Below are positions 18,734 through 28,983 of a stretch of 64,000 nt of DNA, piece after piece. The notes below the pieces were generated by a model. That model was not told where the DNA came from, ran no database searches, and saw nothing but the letters and a program-made list of their open reading frames with translations. Source of the DNA: Dyella subtropica. GTDB taxonomy: Bacteria > Pseudomonadota > Gammaproteobacteria > Xanthomonadales > Rhodanobacteraceae. The stretch spans positions 124,001-188,000 of the forward strand of contig NZ_JAPDPD010000007.1 in assembly GCF_026283965.1 (NCBI RefSeq). The letters are read 5' to 3'. Within the stretch, counting starts at the first letter, position 1. The number at the start of each line of letters is the position of its first letter. Position numbers and translations under genes: made by a program.

Positions 18734-19008
18734 GGTGTTACTCCTTCATTGGGCCTTGTGTAGGTGGCCCGGGGGTTGGGACCTCCACGCATCCCCGGCT
18801 TCGACCGCGGGCTTCCCGTGCCCATAGGGCGTGGTGGGAATGACCGCGGCACCCCGAAGACGGTGCCGACGCGTGTGTGGCGTTGGTTTGTCCGATTGGC
18901 ATGTCCAATCAGAGACTTGGGCGATCATGCCGCGTCGCGGTTACAATCGCTTTTCGCTTTGCGACTGCTCGTTCAGGCTGTAAAAACAGTCTCGTGCAGT
19001 CAGCAAAA
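18734..19008 (-). promoter_or_regulatory. Long structured leader of rpsB (candidate S2 autoregulation site)
   Basis: About 275 nt lie between the predicted transcription start and the rpsB ATG. Hairpins are visible: GATTGG/CCAATC at 18894-18910, GGCACC/GGTGCC at about 18848-18867, and a small CTGT/ACAG stem near 18977. In E. coli S2 represses its own operon through the leader. A similar role here is inferred from position and structure; I did not align it to the known leader family. Confidence 0.45.
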
Positions 19009-19015
19009 CTCCGAA

Positions 19016-19045
19016 ATTATAGCCGGCACCCCGGCGAAGCGGCAA
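19016..19045 (-). promoter_or_regulatory. Sigma-70-type promoter for rpsB-tsf
   Basis: On the minus strand there is a perfect TATAAT (complement of 19016-19021). TTGCCG (complement of 19040-19045) precedes it by 18 bases, matching the -35 consensus at four of six positions. It lies between the divergent rpsB and map genes and would start transcription near 19008. Confidence 0.6.
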
Positions 19046-19099
19046 GCAACGGCGGATTCCGTTGAACCGTGGGGCTTGCGGCGCCATTTGAGTGGAACT

Positions 19100-19864
19100 A
19101 TGGCCGTTACCCTGAAATCCCCCGCAGACATCCAAGGTATGCGCGAGGCCGGTAAGTTGGCCGCCGAAGTGCTGGCCATGCTCAAAGAGCATGTGAAGCC
19201 CGGCGTGACCACCGAGGACCTGGACCGCCTCGCCTACGAGCACATCGTGAACGTGCAGAAGGCCACGCCGGCCAACGTCGGCTACAACGGCTTTCCCAAG
19301 ACCCTGTGCACTTCGGTCAACCACGTGATTTGCCATGGCATTCCCAGCCCGGGCAAGGTGCTGAAGGACGGCGACATCATCAACCTCGATGTCACCGTCA
19401 TCAAGGACGGCTGGCACGGCGACACCAGTCGCATGTACTTCGTTGGCACTCCCAACGTACTGGCGAAGCGCCTGGTGGAGGCCACCTTCGAGGCCATGAT
19501 GCGTGGCATCGAAGCGGTGCGTCCCGGCGCCACTCTGGGCGACGTCGGCCACGCCATTCAGAAGCATGCCGAGGCAGCCGGCTTCTCGGTGGTGCGCGAG
19601 TACTGTGGGCATGGCATCGGCAAGGTCTATCACGACGAGCCTCAGGTCCTGCACTACGGCAAGCCGGGCACCGGTCTGGAGCTGAAAAAGGGTATGACCT
19701 TTACCGTCGAGCCCATGATCAATGCCGGCAAGCCGCAGACCCGCCAATTGCCGGACGGCTGGACCGTAGTGACCAAGGACCACTCGTTGTCGGCGCAGTG
19801 GGAGCACACCATCGCGGTCACCGACGACGGTTTCGAGATCCTCACACCGTGGCCGGATGCCTGA
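19100..19864 (+). CDS. map: Type I methionine aminopeptidase
   Basis: Removes the initiator methionine from nascent proteins. The ATG at 19100 gives 254 residues. Metal ligands lie in DGDIINLDVTVIKDGWHGDTSR (two Asp), the histidine in YCGHGIGKVYHDEP, and glutamates in MTFTVEPMINAG and SAQWEHTIAV. TSVNHVICHGIP is the substrate-side histidine loop. The frame is open upstream to 18764, but that sequence overlaps the rpsB leader and has no family similarity. It diverges from rpsB, as in E. coli. Confidence 0.97.
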   Translation: MAVTLKSPADIQGMREAGKLAAEVLAMLKEHVKPGVTTEDLDRLAYEHIVNVQKATPANVGYNGFPKTLCTSVNHVICHGIPSPGKVLKDGDIINLDVTVIKDGWHGDTSRMYFVGTPNVLAKRLVEATFEAMMRGIEAVRPGATLGDVGHAIQKHAEAAGFSVVREYCGHGIGKVYHDEPQVLHYGKPGTGLELKKGMTFTVEPMINAGKPQTRQLPDGWTVVTKDHSLSAQWEHTIAVTDDGFEILTPWPDA

Positions 19865-19865
19865 C

Positions 19866-19958
19866 AGCGAGAAGTGAGTGAATAGGAGTAAGAAGTGAGT
19901 AAAAGCGAAGAGCCGCTCTCTCCACTTCTCACTTCCATCCACTCACTTCTCATTCGCT
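19866..19958. repeat. Purine/pyrimidine inverted-repeat element between map and glnD
   Basis: GAGAAGTGAGTG (19869-19880) is the exact complement of CACTCACTTCTC (19940-19951). Further AGAAGTGAGT and CACTTCTCACTT words are nested inside. The whole map-glnD gap is made of this element, so a transcript would fold into one long hairpin. A sister element built from the same words lies after glnD (22614-22693). Confidence 0.7.
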
Positions 19959-22607
19959 ATGTCTGCGTTCTACGCCCCTCTGCCACCCTTGCCTCGCCTG
20001 CCCACGGCGGTGCCACGCTCGGGTGTGTCGACGGAGGCGCGCCGTGCGCTGCGGCAGTTGCTGGGCGACGTCGATCGCGCGCTGGCCACGGCCTTCCGCC
20101 ACGGCGCCGATGCCAGCGCGCTGGCACGTCGGCGTGGCGATTCGGTGGCCCGCATCGTGGTGCACGTGTGGACAGCCTGCCTGGGTGAAGTAAACGGCGC
20201 GGCATTGTTTGCCGTAGGCGGCTTCGGCCGCGGCCTGCTGTTTCCCTATTCGGATGTGGATTTGCTGGCGCTGGTCGAACAGGCCGAGCCCGCGCGTCTG
20301 CGCGCGCTGGAGCAATGCTTCGCCACACTATGGGACATCGGTCTAAAGGTTGGGCATGCCGTGCGCGAGCCGTCGCAATGCCGCGCCCTGGCCGTGCAGG
20401 AAGCCAGCGTCTTCACCAGCCTGCTCGATGCGCAGCGACTGGCTGGCGATCCGTCGATGGAAGAAAGCCTGAAAGCGATCGTCGACGATTCCGCACTCTG
20501 GCCGCCAGCGACCTATCTGGCCGCACGCCTTGCCGAGCGCGACGTCCGCCACAGCCGCTACAACGACACGGCCTACAACCTCGAGCCGAATCTGAAAGAT
20601 GGCCCCGGCGGCCTACGCACGCTCGATGCACTGCGTTGGCTGGGGCGTCGCCTGGCGCACGCGGACGACTTCGACGACATGGTCGACGAAGGGCTGCTCG
20701 ATCCGGCCGAACGCGCCACCCTGGAGGAAGCCGAAACCACGTTGCGCCGTTACCGCTTCGCCCTGCACCTGGAAGCGGGGCGTGCCGAGGAGCGCCTGTT
20801 GTTTGACTACCAGCGTGCCCTGGCGGCACGGCTGGGCTTCGAAGATGAGCACGAAAAGAACCTCGGCGTCGAACAGTTCATGCAGGGCTATTACCGCGCG
20901 GCCAGCCAGGTGGAGCGCCTGGGTGTGCAGATCGCCGAGCGCTTCGAAGAAATGCTGGAGCCGCCCAGCGAACCCAAACCCATAGGCGAGGATTTCTTGC
21001 GCTACGGATCGCGCATCGCCGTGCGCGATCCAGACCTGTTCGTGCGCCGTCCCGCCGCGCTGGTGGAAGTGTTCACCCTGCGCCTGGGCGAGGCGGGCAT
21101 CGTCGGCTTCACGGCCGAGACCATGCGACGTATTCACCAGGCCACGGCGCTCTTCGGTGTCTCGCTGGCTGACCATCCCGACGTGATGGCCGCCTTCCTG
21201 CGACTGCTGCGCATGGGTGCTCCGGCCGAGGAGGCACTGTGGCGGATGAACCGGCACGGCCTGCTGGCGGCGATCCTGCCGGCGTTCGGCAAGGTGTTCG
21301 GCCGCATGCAGTACGACCTGTTCCACGTCTACACGGTGGACGAGCACACGCTGCGCGTGCTGCGCAACGTGGCGCGCTTTGCCGATCCGGCCGCGCGCGG
21401 CGATTTTCCCATCGCGTGCGGCATCTGGCCGACGCTGGAGAAGCCGGAGCTGCTGCTGCTCGCTGCGCTGTTCCACGACATTGCCAAGGGCCGCGGTGGC
21501 GACCATTCGGTCTTGGGTGAAGAGGAGGCGCGCTCGTTCTGCGCCAAGCTAGGGTTGCCGGCCGAAGACGTGGAACTGGTGGCGTGGCTGGTGCGCTGGC
21601 ACCTGCTGATGAGTGTGACCGCGCAGCGTCAGGACATCACCGACCCGGACGTGGTGCAGCGCCTTGCGGAGGCCGTGGGCGATCGGCTGCGGCTGGATCT
21701 GCTCTATCTGTTGACTATCGCCGACATCATCGGCACCAGTCCCAAACTATGGAACGCCTGGAAGGATCGTCTGCTATCGGACCTCTATACGGCTACACGC
21801 TACGCGCTGGCTAGCGAAGATGAGCTGCCGCGCGATGCGGCTGCCCGCGTAGGCGAGTGTCGCGAGGCCGCACTCGCGCTGCTGTTGGCGGAGGGCTTCT
21901 CCGAAGCGGCCAGCCTGCGTGTCTGGACGGATTTTCCAGAGCAGAGCTTCCTGCGTCACCGACCCGAACAGATCGCCTGGCAGACCGCGGCCATCCTGTG
22001 CTCGCACGGCGCCATGCCGCTGATTGAAGTGCATCCGCTATCCGTGCGAGGCACCACCGAGCTGTTCGTCTACACCCCCGATCGCGACGGCCTGTTCGCT
22101 GCGGTCACCGCAATGCTGGATCGCCTGCATTTTTCGGTGATGGAGGCACGCATCCTCAACAGCCGCAACGGTATGGCGCTGGATACGTTTCTGTTGCTGG
22201 AGGCGGACAGCCAGCAGCCGGCCAGCGCCGATCGCGCTGAGGAATTGAAGCAACGGCTGCATCGTGCGCTCTCGCAGCCTGGCCATACGCACCAGCCTTC
22301 CCGGCGCAATATGTCCCGCCACCTGAAGCACTTCCAGGCGGTACCCAAGATCGCTTTCAGTGCCGCCGGCGATCGCACGCGCCTCTCGCTGGTCTGCAGC
22401 GATCGCCCGGGACTGCTCGCAGCGGTGACCCAGGCCATGATGGAAGCTGAAGTGCGCGTCCACGACGCTCGCATCGCTACCTTTGGCGAACGCGTGGAGG
22501 ATTTCTTCCTGATCACCGACCGCCGCAACGCGCCGCTAGGTATCCAGCAGCAGGATCGTCTGTTGCAAGCGCTGCTTGGGCGACTTGGGACGGCCAAGAG
22601 GGCTTAA
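19959..22607 (+). CDS. glnD: [Protein-PII] uridylyltransferase / uridylyl-removing enzyme
   Basis: Bifunctional nitrogen sensor that adds or removes UMP on PII according to glutamine level. The 882-residue protein has the nucleotidyltransferase motif GGFGRGLLFPYSDVDLLAL (about residues 87-105, with the DVD metal site) and then LEPNLKDGPGGLRTLDALRW. The HD hydrolase domain has LFHDIAKGRGGDHS (about residue 505). Two C-terminal ACT domains follow, beginning TELFVYTPDRDGLFAAVTAM and RLSLVCSDRPGLLAAVTQAM. It is complete and of normal length. The upstream gap is an inverted-repeat element, so the native ribosome-binding site is obscure. Confidence 0.97.
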   Translation: MSAFYAPLPPLPRLPTAVPRSGVSTEARRALRQLLGDVDRALATAFRHGADASALARRRGDSVARIVVHVWTACLGEVNGAALFAVGGFGRGLLFPYSDVDLLALVEQAEPARLRALEQCFATLWDIGLKVGHAVREPSQCRALAVQEASVFTSLLDAQRLAGDPSMEESLKAIVDDSALWPPATYLAARLAERDVRHSRYNDTAYNLEPNLKDGPGGLRTLDALRWLGRRLAHADDFDDMVDEGLLDPAERATLEEAETTLRRYRFALHLEAGRAEERLLFDYQRALAARLGFEDEHEKNLGVEQFMQGYYRAASQVERLGVQIAERFEEMLEPPSEPKPIGEDFLRYGSRIAVRDPDLFVRRPAALVEVFTLRLGEAGIVGFTAETMRRIHQATALFGVSLADHPDVMAAFLRLLRMGAPAEEALWRMNRHGLLAAILPAFGKVFGRMQYDLFHVYTVDEHTLRVLRNVARFADPAARGDFPIACGIWPTLEKPELLLLAALFHDIAKGRGGDHSVLGEEEARSFCAKLGLPAEDVELVAWLVRWHLLMSVTAQRQDITDPDVVQRLAEAVGDRLRLDLLYLLTIADIIGTSPKLWNAWKDRLLSDLYTATRYALASEDELPRDAAARVGECREAALALLLAEGFSEAASLRVWTDFPEQSFLRHRPEQIAWQTAAILCSHGAMPLIEVHPLSVRGTTELFVYTPDRDGLFAAVTAMLDRLHFSVMEARILNSRNGMALDTFLLLEADSQQPASADRAEELKQRLHRALSQPGHTHQPSRRNMSRHLKHFQAVPKIAFSAAGDRTRLSLVCSDRPGLLAAVTQAMMEAEVRVHDARIATFGERVEDFFLITDRRNAPLGIQQQDRLLQALLGRLGTAKRA

Positions 22608-22613
22608 GAACAG

Positions 22614-22693
22614 GAGCGAGTGGGGAGGAGTGAGAAACGACAGAGAGCAGCGTGTGCCGTGACTCGCTTCTCACTCCTCTCCACTCGTTTCTC
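22614..22693. repeat. Purine/pyrimidine inverted-repeat element between glnD and dapD
   Basis: A 24-base arm ending at 22640 (CGAGTGGGGAGGAGTGAGAA plus four bases) matches the complement of the pyrimidine-rich arm at 22664-22687 at 22 of 24 positions. The words GAGTGAGAA and GTGAGAAG are shared with the element at 19866-19958 on the other side of glnD. Confidence 0.7.
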
Positions 22694-22748
22694 CATCTCC
22701 CTTAGTCGGTTAGCATGCGTGGGTATCCTCAAGCCTCGCGAACACGCC

Positions 22749-23572
<824 letters not shown>

Positions 23573-23576
<4 letters not shown>

Positions 23577-23929
23577 GCCTGACGCTTTATGGCCTGTCGA
23601 ATTGCGATACCTGCAAGAAAGCGCGCAACTGGCTCGACCGTTTCGAGGTCGAGCATGTCTTTGTCGACTATCGCGCCAACCCCGTGCCGGCGACCACGCT
23701 GAAGGACTGGGCGCAGCAGCTCGGCGGCTGGGAAAAGCTGGTCAACAAGGCAGGCACCACCTGGCGCAACCTGCTTCCCCAGCGCAAAAGCCCCGGCAGC
23801 GATCCGGAGTGGACCCTGCTGCTGAAGGAGTATCCGGCGTTGGTTCGCCGTCCGGTCGTGGTGCAGGCCGACGGTTCGGTCAGCGTGGGATTCAGCGATA
23901 ACGGCTTCAAGAAGCTGTTCGCTCGCTGA
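23573..23929 (+). CDS. ArsC/Spx-family thioredoxin-fold protein (YffB-like)
   Basis: A 118-residue member of the ArsC/Spx/YffB family. The N-terminal [18 protein letters not shown] carries a CxxC pair, as in YffB-type proteins. The C-terminal [20 protein letters not shown] contains the conserved RPhV segment near the arsenate-site arginine of ArsC. No ars regulator or efflux gene is nearby, so a role in arsenate reduction is not supported; family members of this type have no settled function. Its start overlaps dapD by four bases. Confidence 0.85.
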
Positions 23930-23930
23930 C

Positions 23931-24425
23931 ATGCCGCTGCGTCTGTCGAAAATCCTGGTGGTCGCGGCGCTGGCCTTGCTGATCAGCCTGGTCGCTTTCG
24001 GCAACGTTACCGACTACCGCACCAACTTCGCCTTCGTGCAGCACGTACTGGCGATGGATACGATTTTCCCGGACGCAAGCATCCACTATCGCGCGATCAC
24101 CTCACCGCCACTGCAGCATGCTGCCTATGTGCTGATCATCGCGGTGCAGACGATCACCGCCGTGCTGTGCTGGGCCGGTGTGTGGCGCATGTGGCGCCGC
24201 CGCCGCGCTTCGGCAGCCTTGTTTCAGCGAGCGAAGGGTTTGGCGGTGATGGGGCTGAGCGTAGGCGTGGCGTTGTGGCTGGTGGGGTTCATGGCTATCG
24301 GTGGCGAGTGGTTCGGCATGTGGATGTCTCCGCAGTGGAACGGCGTTGCTACGTCATTCCGCCTGGTGGCGCTGCTGTTGGGCGCCTTGGTCTATCTGGG
24401 GCAGCGCGAAGTCGACATGGATTGA
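23931..24425 (+). CDS. DUF2165-family small integral membrane protein
   Basis: A 164-residue protein with four hydrophobic helices: roughly residues 7-24, 66-84, 106-125 and 141-156. Conserved features of the family include FGNVTDYRTNFAFVQHVLAM and DTIFPDASIHYRAITSPPLQH in the first periplasmic loop and WFGMWMSPQWNG late in the protein. The domain assignment is from recognition of these motifs. Function unknown. It begins one base after the stop of the ArsC-like gene and precedes dapE by 75 bases. Confidence 0.8.
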   Translation: MPLRLSKILVVAALALLISLVAFGNVTDYRTNFAFVQHVLAMDTIFPDASIHYRAITSPPLQHAAYVLIIAVQTITAVLCWAGVWRMWRRRRASAALFQRAKGLAVMGLSVGVALWLVGFMAIGGEWFGMWMSPQWNGVATSFRLVALLLGALVYLGQREVDMD

Positions 24426-24500
24426 AACCGCCTTGGCGACTTGCCGGTCGTGACCGCGCTAGCCTATGTGACTGCTTACGTTTCACCTTCAAGGATTGCC

Positions 24501-25634
24501 ATGTCTGCCGTGTTCGATCTCACCGCCGAGCTGATCCGCCGCCGTTCGGTCACGCCGGAAGATGCTGGCTGCCAGGCGCTGTTGGCCGAACGACTCGCCC
24601 GTGCAGGGTTCATCATCGAGCATCTGCGCTACGGCGAGGTCGACAACCTGTGGGCTACGCACGGTGAAGGCGGGCCGTTGCTGGTCTTTCTCGGTCATAC
24701 CGACGTGGTGCCTACAGGGCCGGCGGACAGCTGGCAGAGCGACCCATTCCATCCGGTGGTGCGGGACGGCCTTCTATACGGCCGTGGTGCCGCCGATATG
24801 AAGGGCTCGGTGGCAGCGATGGCGGTCGCGCTGGAGCAGTTCGTGACAGCGCATCCGAACCATCCTGGTCGAGTGGGATTCCTGATGACCAGCGATGAGG
24901 AAGGGCCGACCAATCTCGATGGTGTACGCCGGGTCGCTGAACACTTTCGCCGCATCGGCGAACGCATCGACTGGTGCGTGGTGGGCGAGCCTTCGTCCAA
25001 GCAAAGGCTGGGTGATTTGATTCGCGTGGGACGTCGCGGTTCGCTCTCTGGCACTTTGACGGTACGAGGCGTACAGGGTCATGTGGCCTACCCGGAGAAA
25101 GCGAAGAACCCCATCCATGCTTTTGCGCCCGCGTTGGCCGAACTGGCCGCGGAGCGCTGGGACGAGGGCAATGCGGATTTCCCGCCGACCTCGTTCCAGG
25201 TATCCAACCTCAACGCAGGCACCGGCGCGAGCAATGTGATACCCGGTTCACTCACGGCTCTGATCAATTTCCGCTACAGCACGGCCAGCCGCGCCGAAGA
25301 CCTGCGTACCCGGGCGGAAGCGATCCTGCATAAGCACGGTCTGGACTATCAGCTGGACTGGAACCTTTCCGGAGAGCCGTTCCTGAGCCCCGCAGGTGGT
25401 GCGCTGCGCGATGCCGTGGTTGGCGTTTGTCGCGATCTCTGCGGTATCGAGCCGGAGCAGAGCACCGGGGGCGGCACGTCGGATGGCCGGTTCATCGCGC
25501 CACTCGGCGCCGAGGTGGTCGAGCTTGGTCCGGTCAACGCGACGATCCACAAGGTGGATGAATGCGTTTCTGTCGATGATTTGCAGAAGCTTCCTGCGCT
25601 GTATCAGACGATCTGCGAGCGTTTGCTTGTTTGA
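24501..25634 (+). CDS. dapE: Succinyl-diaminopimelate desuccinylase
   Basis: Di-zinc M20 peptidase-family enzyme that releases LL-diaminopimelate and succinate in lysine and peptidoglycan precursor synthesis. The 377-residue protein has [12 protein letters not shown] (metal-binding His/Asp), [15 protein letters not shown] (bridging Asp), [12 protein letters not shown] (catalytic/metal Glu pair), and a C-terminal metal His in [14 protein letters not shown]. The ATG at 24501 is preceded by AAGGA; upstream in-frame codons to 24441 lack family sequence. It ends in a 16-bp hairpin shared with the convergent gene. Confidence 0.96.
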   Translation: MSAVFDLTAELIRRRSVTPEDAGCQALLAERLARAGFIIEHLRYGEVDNLWATHGEGGPLLVFLGHTDVVPTGPADSWQSDPFHPVVRDGLLYGRGAADMKGSVAAMAVALEQFVTAHPNHPGRVGFLMTSDEEGPTNLDGVRRVAEHFRRIGERIDWCVVGEPSSKQRLGDLIRVGRRGSLSGTLTVRGVQGHVAYPEKAKNPIHAFAPALAELAAERWDEGNADFPPTSFQVSNLNAGTGASNVIPGSLTALINFRYSTASRAEDLRTRAEAILHKHGLDYQLDWNLSGEPFLSPAGGALRDAVVGVCRDLCGIEPEQSTGGGTSDGRFIAPLGAEVVELGPVNATIHKVDECVSVDDLQKLPALYQTICERLLV

Positions 25635-25641
25635 GTTTTGA

Positions 25642-25680
25642 TGCAACGACACGCCAACCGGTGATTGGCGTGTCGTTGCA
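25642..25680. terminator. Convergent terminator hairpin after dapE
   Basis: A 16-bp perfect stem (TGCAACGACACGCCAA at 25642-25657 with its complement at 25665-25680) and a seven-base loop, placed between dapE (+) and the convergent DUF4019 gene (-). There is no strong T-tract on either side, so termination efficiency is uncertain. Confidence 0.6.
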
Positions 25681-25691
25681 GAAAGTCCGCT

Positions 25692-26207
25692 TTATTTGGC
25701 GGATTTGGTGGCGGCAGGCGCGCTCGCGGAAGGTTTGGCCTCAGCCTGGATCGGCCGGACAACGTAACCCACCGGAGACCAGCCACTCGACGTCTGCGCC
25801 AGCGAGACGGTTTCCAGCGCAGGCGCATTGGCGTGCTTGGCGGCAAAGATCACATTGATGTACTCGCCGGGCGGCAGGCCGTTGGGGTTTTCCACGCGGC
25901 CCACCTGCAGCCAGTTGCGGCTTTGCGTGGCGCCCAGCTGCTTCTTTAGATCGCCGAGATACTTGTTCCAATCAGCCTTGTTCACGCTCTTCTGCATGAT
26001 GGGGCTGCTTCCTTGCCACATGGCATCGGCCTGGTTGTTATCGGCTTGCGCAGCCCAGCGCGTGGCGGCGGCGACAGCGCTGTCCAATGAGGTGCTTTGC
26101 TGTGCATGTGCCTGGCCCATGGTCAGCAGTGCTATGAGTGCGCCAGCTGATGCCAGCCGCTTGCTCGCGATGCGGGTCGTACGATGCCGACTCTTGTTGG
26201 GTTCCAT
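25692..26207 (-). CDS. Secreted DUF4019-family protein
   Basis: A 171-residue exported protein. After a basic N-terminus (MEPNKSRHRTTRIASKRLAS), a hydrophobic segment and the cleavage-like AHAQ form a signal peptide. The mature part has the DUF4019 character (AATRWAAQADNNQADAMWQG, YINVIFAAKHANAPALETVS) and a tail rich in Ala/Ser/Lys. The ATG at 26207 is preferred over an upstream codon at 26321 because an AGGAG lies seven bases before it and the signal peptide then starts properly. Function unknown. Confidence 0.75.
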   Translation of the reverse strand: MEPNKSRHRTTRIASKRLASAGALIALLTMGQAHAQQSTSLDSAVAAATRWAAQADNNQADAMWQGSSPIMQKSVNKADWNKYLGDLKKQLGATQSRNWLQVGRVENPNGLPPGEYINVIFAAKHANAPALETVSLAQTSSGWSPVGYVVRPIQAEAKPSASAPAATKSAK

Positions 26208-26468
26208 GTCGTATCTCCTGTCAGGTAGTTGAGACAACGCTATTGGATGAACTCTCCGATGCGCTGCCTTCGTATCCCACCATTGAAGAGATGTTTTGAA
26301 CACCCCTTTTTGGACGTCCAAATGGATTATTTGTCCAGCGGAGGTCTGTGGATTCGCTGAGTCTTCGGGATAAATCTGAGTTGAGCGATGCCGCGGCTGA
26401 AGAGCGCTACGCGAAAGCCCTTCGAGCCTTGCGATATTTCACGGTAGATACGATATCGCCCGCGATGG

Positions 26469-28892
26469 TTAATGCTTGCTGGTCGGCTCCAGCGTCAACA
26501 CGTGCTGGTCGGGCCCGGGTAGTAATGGCGTGGGACGACCGTTGACCCAATCCTCGTGACCGGCACCGTAGTAAGGCGATAGCGGGTTGCCGCTTTGGCC
26601 GCCCGGCATGTGCAGAATGCTTTGTGCCTCGTGCCCTGGCATAGCATCGATGCGCTCGGAAGCGCCGAAACCGGGTTTGGCGACGCGCGGCATGTTTTCG
26701 TCGCCCGGCAGCGGTTCGTCCGGCATGTCGAGCAAGCGGTCGACGTAATCAGGCAATGCGCGTGACAACGGATGCCGAATGGCCGTGCGATTCACTTCAC
26801 CCCAGCTGCGCGCGGCCAGTCCACCGGGTTGCTGGCCGAGTTCATCGGCGACTTGATGGGCGGCGTTGAGCAACAAAGCGCTCCAATCCGCGTAGCGTGG
26901 GTCCAGCAAGTGCATAGGGCGATCGCGGATCAGTGTCCACACGGCAGCTTCTGCACTGCTCGAGCGGGGCCAGCTGAAGTCGCCATGCTGCTGCTTCACC
27001 TCCGCCACGAAGGGGGCCAGCACGGCTTCGTGCACCTTGCTGCGGAAGGCACGCACCAAGCGGTAATCCACGCTGTCCGTGGCCGCGCGTCCGCGCCACT
27101 GCGCAGTGAGTTGACGCAATTCATCCAGGGCCGGATCGCGGGCGCCGGCCAGCGTGTCCTGCAGTAGACGCTGCCAGCGGGTCAGCAGGAGGGCGCGATG
27201 GTCGAGCTGGATGTCGAGCAAGTTGCCCGGCGCGAAGTTATTGCGTGCGCGAAGATCGTCGCGGATCTGTTGTGCGCGTGCGCCGAGGTCATGGCCGCCT
27301 TGGCCGAGCAAATCCAGGTCGGCACTGTCGACGGTGCGGTTGTTGGCTGTCCACAGACGGCCATCGGCTGGGTTCTCGATGCGCGGATACTGCGCTGGCG
27401 TTGCCCAGCCCTGCCAGCCGGTATCGGGCTGCGACCAGTCGGCAGGCAGTAACGGATCGAAACCGACACGCAGCGGAATGCTGTTGCCGGTGATGGTCCA
27501 GCCGATGTTGCCGGCACTGTCGGCCGCCAGCAGATTTTGCGGCGGCATACCCATCTGAGGCGCGAGATCGAGTGCGGCAGTGACGCTGGTGGCGTGCTCC
27601 AATTGCATCAAGCCCAGGTTGTAGGCGCGCGGCAGGTCGGCGATCCACGCCAGTGCAAGCGGGGTGCCATCGACGTCCTTGGCGAGGATGGGCCCCCAGC
27701 GCGTGATTTCGACTTTCAGTGTGCTCGCCGGTTCGCCCTTGATGCGGATCGTTTCGTCGCGCGTCTCGATGTGGGCCCAGCCTTCAGGCACTTTGTAGCG
27801 CGTCGCGTCGTTGGGATCGCGCAATACACGTACCCAATCCAGCCAGTCGCCGTAGCTGTTGGTGAAGCCCCACGCGACCTGTCCGTTGGAACCCACGACC
27901 AGCGCTGGGGTGCCGGGCAGGGTGACTCCACTGGCATCGCGCTGTCCGTTGGGTGCGGTCGGATCGGCATAACGCAAACGCGCGCGAAACCAGATATTGG
28001 GCACGCGCAGGCTCAAATGCATGTCGTTGGCGAGGATGGCCGCGCCGTTTTCAGTGAGGCTGCCCGCGACAGCGAAGTTGTTGCTGCCTGGGCGCGCCTG
28101 ATCCAGGGCTGGCGCTAGCGCGGCCGCCAGGGCGCTGGCGTTCGCCCGCGATGCGGTGGGACGATCGCGGAGGTTGAAAACGTCTTCGCCAGGGATCACC
28201 GGTGGACGCGACAAATCACCCTTGAGCGGCGCCTCCCAGTCGGGATCCGGCGAGAGCAGGAAATCGACCAGCAACTTGGGCAGCACCGAGCGCATCTGCG
28301 CGAAGCTGAGCTCGCGTTCGTTGACGCCATCCCCGTTCAAGTCCAGATAGATAGACGCGATGACCAGGAAACTATCTTCCGGACGCCATGGCTGCGGCTG
28401 TGTACCGAGCAGAAAATATTCCCAGGGCTTCACATGCAGGTCGGACAATCCCTGGTTGACACCTTCGGCATAGCGCTCCAGTTCGCGTTTCTGTTCCAGC
28501 GGGAGTTGCGCATAGGCTGCCTCGACGGTGGCGCGCAGACGGTGGCGGCGATGATTGAGGTCGGTGTCCCGTGCGGCAGGGCCGATCAACTCGGCCAGTT
28601 CGCCGGCGGGCAAGCGGCGCATCAGATCCATCGCGAAGTAGCGTTCCTGCGCGTGCACATAACCCAGCGCGAAGCCGACATCGTCGCGGTTCTTGCCTTG
28701 TATGGTCGCCGTGCCGAGCGCATCGCGGCTGATGCTTACGCTGTCCTGGAGTCCAGCGGCGGCTATGTCGCCATCCAGCTTCGCTCGGCTGCCGGCAAGC
28801 AGATACCAGCCCGTAGCGACAACACCGATGACCAGCATCAGCAGCGTCAGCAGCAGAAAGCGCAACCAGCGGAAGCGTCGTTGGGTCGTCAT
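26469..28892 (-). CDS. Penicillin acylase family protein (Ntn hydrolase)
   Basis: A periplasmic amidohydrolase of the penicillin G acylase / acyl-homoserine-lactone acylase superfamily, made as one precursor that self-cleaves before the nucleophilic Ser. That serine is visible as S270 in RPGSNNFAVAGSLTENGAA, followed by ANDMHLSLRVPNIWF. The N-terminus is a membrane anchor or signal (RWLRFLLLTLLMLVIGVVAT). The alpha chain carries RDALGTATIQGKNRDD and ALGYVHAQERYFAMDLMRR. With the start at 28892 the length is 807 residues, typical for the family. The substrate cannot be read from sequence; family members act on beta-lactams, AHLs and related N-acyl amides. Confidence 0.85.
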   Translation of the reverse strand: MTTQRRFRWLRFLLLTLLMLVIGVVATGWYLLAGSRAKLDGDIAAAGLQDSVSISRDALGTATIQGKNRDDVGFALGYVHAQERYFAMDLMRRLPAGELAELIGPAARDTDLNHRRHRLRATVEAAYAQLPLEQKRELERYAEGVNQGLSDLHVKPWEYFLLGTQPQPWRPEDSFLVIASIYLDLNGDGVNERELSFAQMRSVLPKLLVDFLLSPDPDWEAPLKGDLSRPPVIPGEDVFNLRDRPTASRANASALAAALAPALDQARPGSNNFAVAGSLTENGAAILANDMHLSLRVPNIWFRARLRYADPTAPNGQRDASGVTLPGTPALVVGSNGQVAWGFTNSYGDWLDWVRVLRDPNDATRYKVPEGWAHIETRDETIRIKGEPASTLKVEITRWGPILAKDVDGTPLALAWIADLPRAYNLGLMQLEHATSVTAALDLAPQMGMPPQNLLAADSAGNIGWTITGNSIPLRVGFDPLLPADWSQPDTGWQGWATPAQYPRIENPADGRLWTANNRTVDSADLDLLGQGGHDLGARAQQIRDDLRARNNFAPGNLLDIQLDHRALLLTRWQRLLQDTLAGARDPALDELRQLTAQWRGRAATDSVDYRLVRAFRSKVHEAVLAPFVAEVKQQHGDFSWPRSSSAEAAVWTLIRDRPMHLLDPRYADWSALLLNAAHQVADELGQQPGGLAARSWGEVNRTAIRHPLSRALPDYVDRLLDMPDEPLPGDENMPRVAKPGFGASERIDAMPGHEAQSILHMPGGQSGNPLSPYYGAGHEDWVNGRPTPLLPGPDQHVLTLEPTSKH

Positions 28893-28983
28893 CGATCCGG
28901 CGGCCTCTGGAAGGAGAGTCGCGAGTGTACCCGTGCCGCGTGGTCGGTCCATGACGCGGGGCAGCGTGATGTCTGTAGGAGCG

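Noticed and set aside
16850-18763. 637-codon plus-strand frame antisense to tsf and rpsB
   Set aside because: It spans two well-conserved genes and their intergenic hairpin in antisense; typical high-GC artefact.
26348-26545. 65-codon plus-strand frame next to the penicillin-acylase gene
   Set aside because: Starts with GTG only three bases after a GGAGG, overlaps the 3' end of the acylase gene and has no recognisable sequence; too weak to call.
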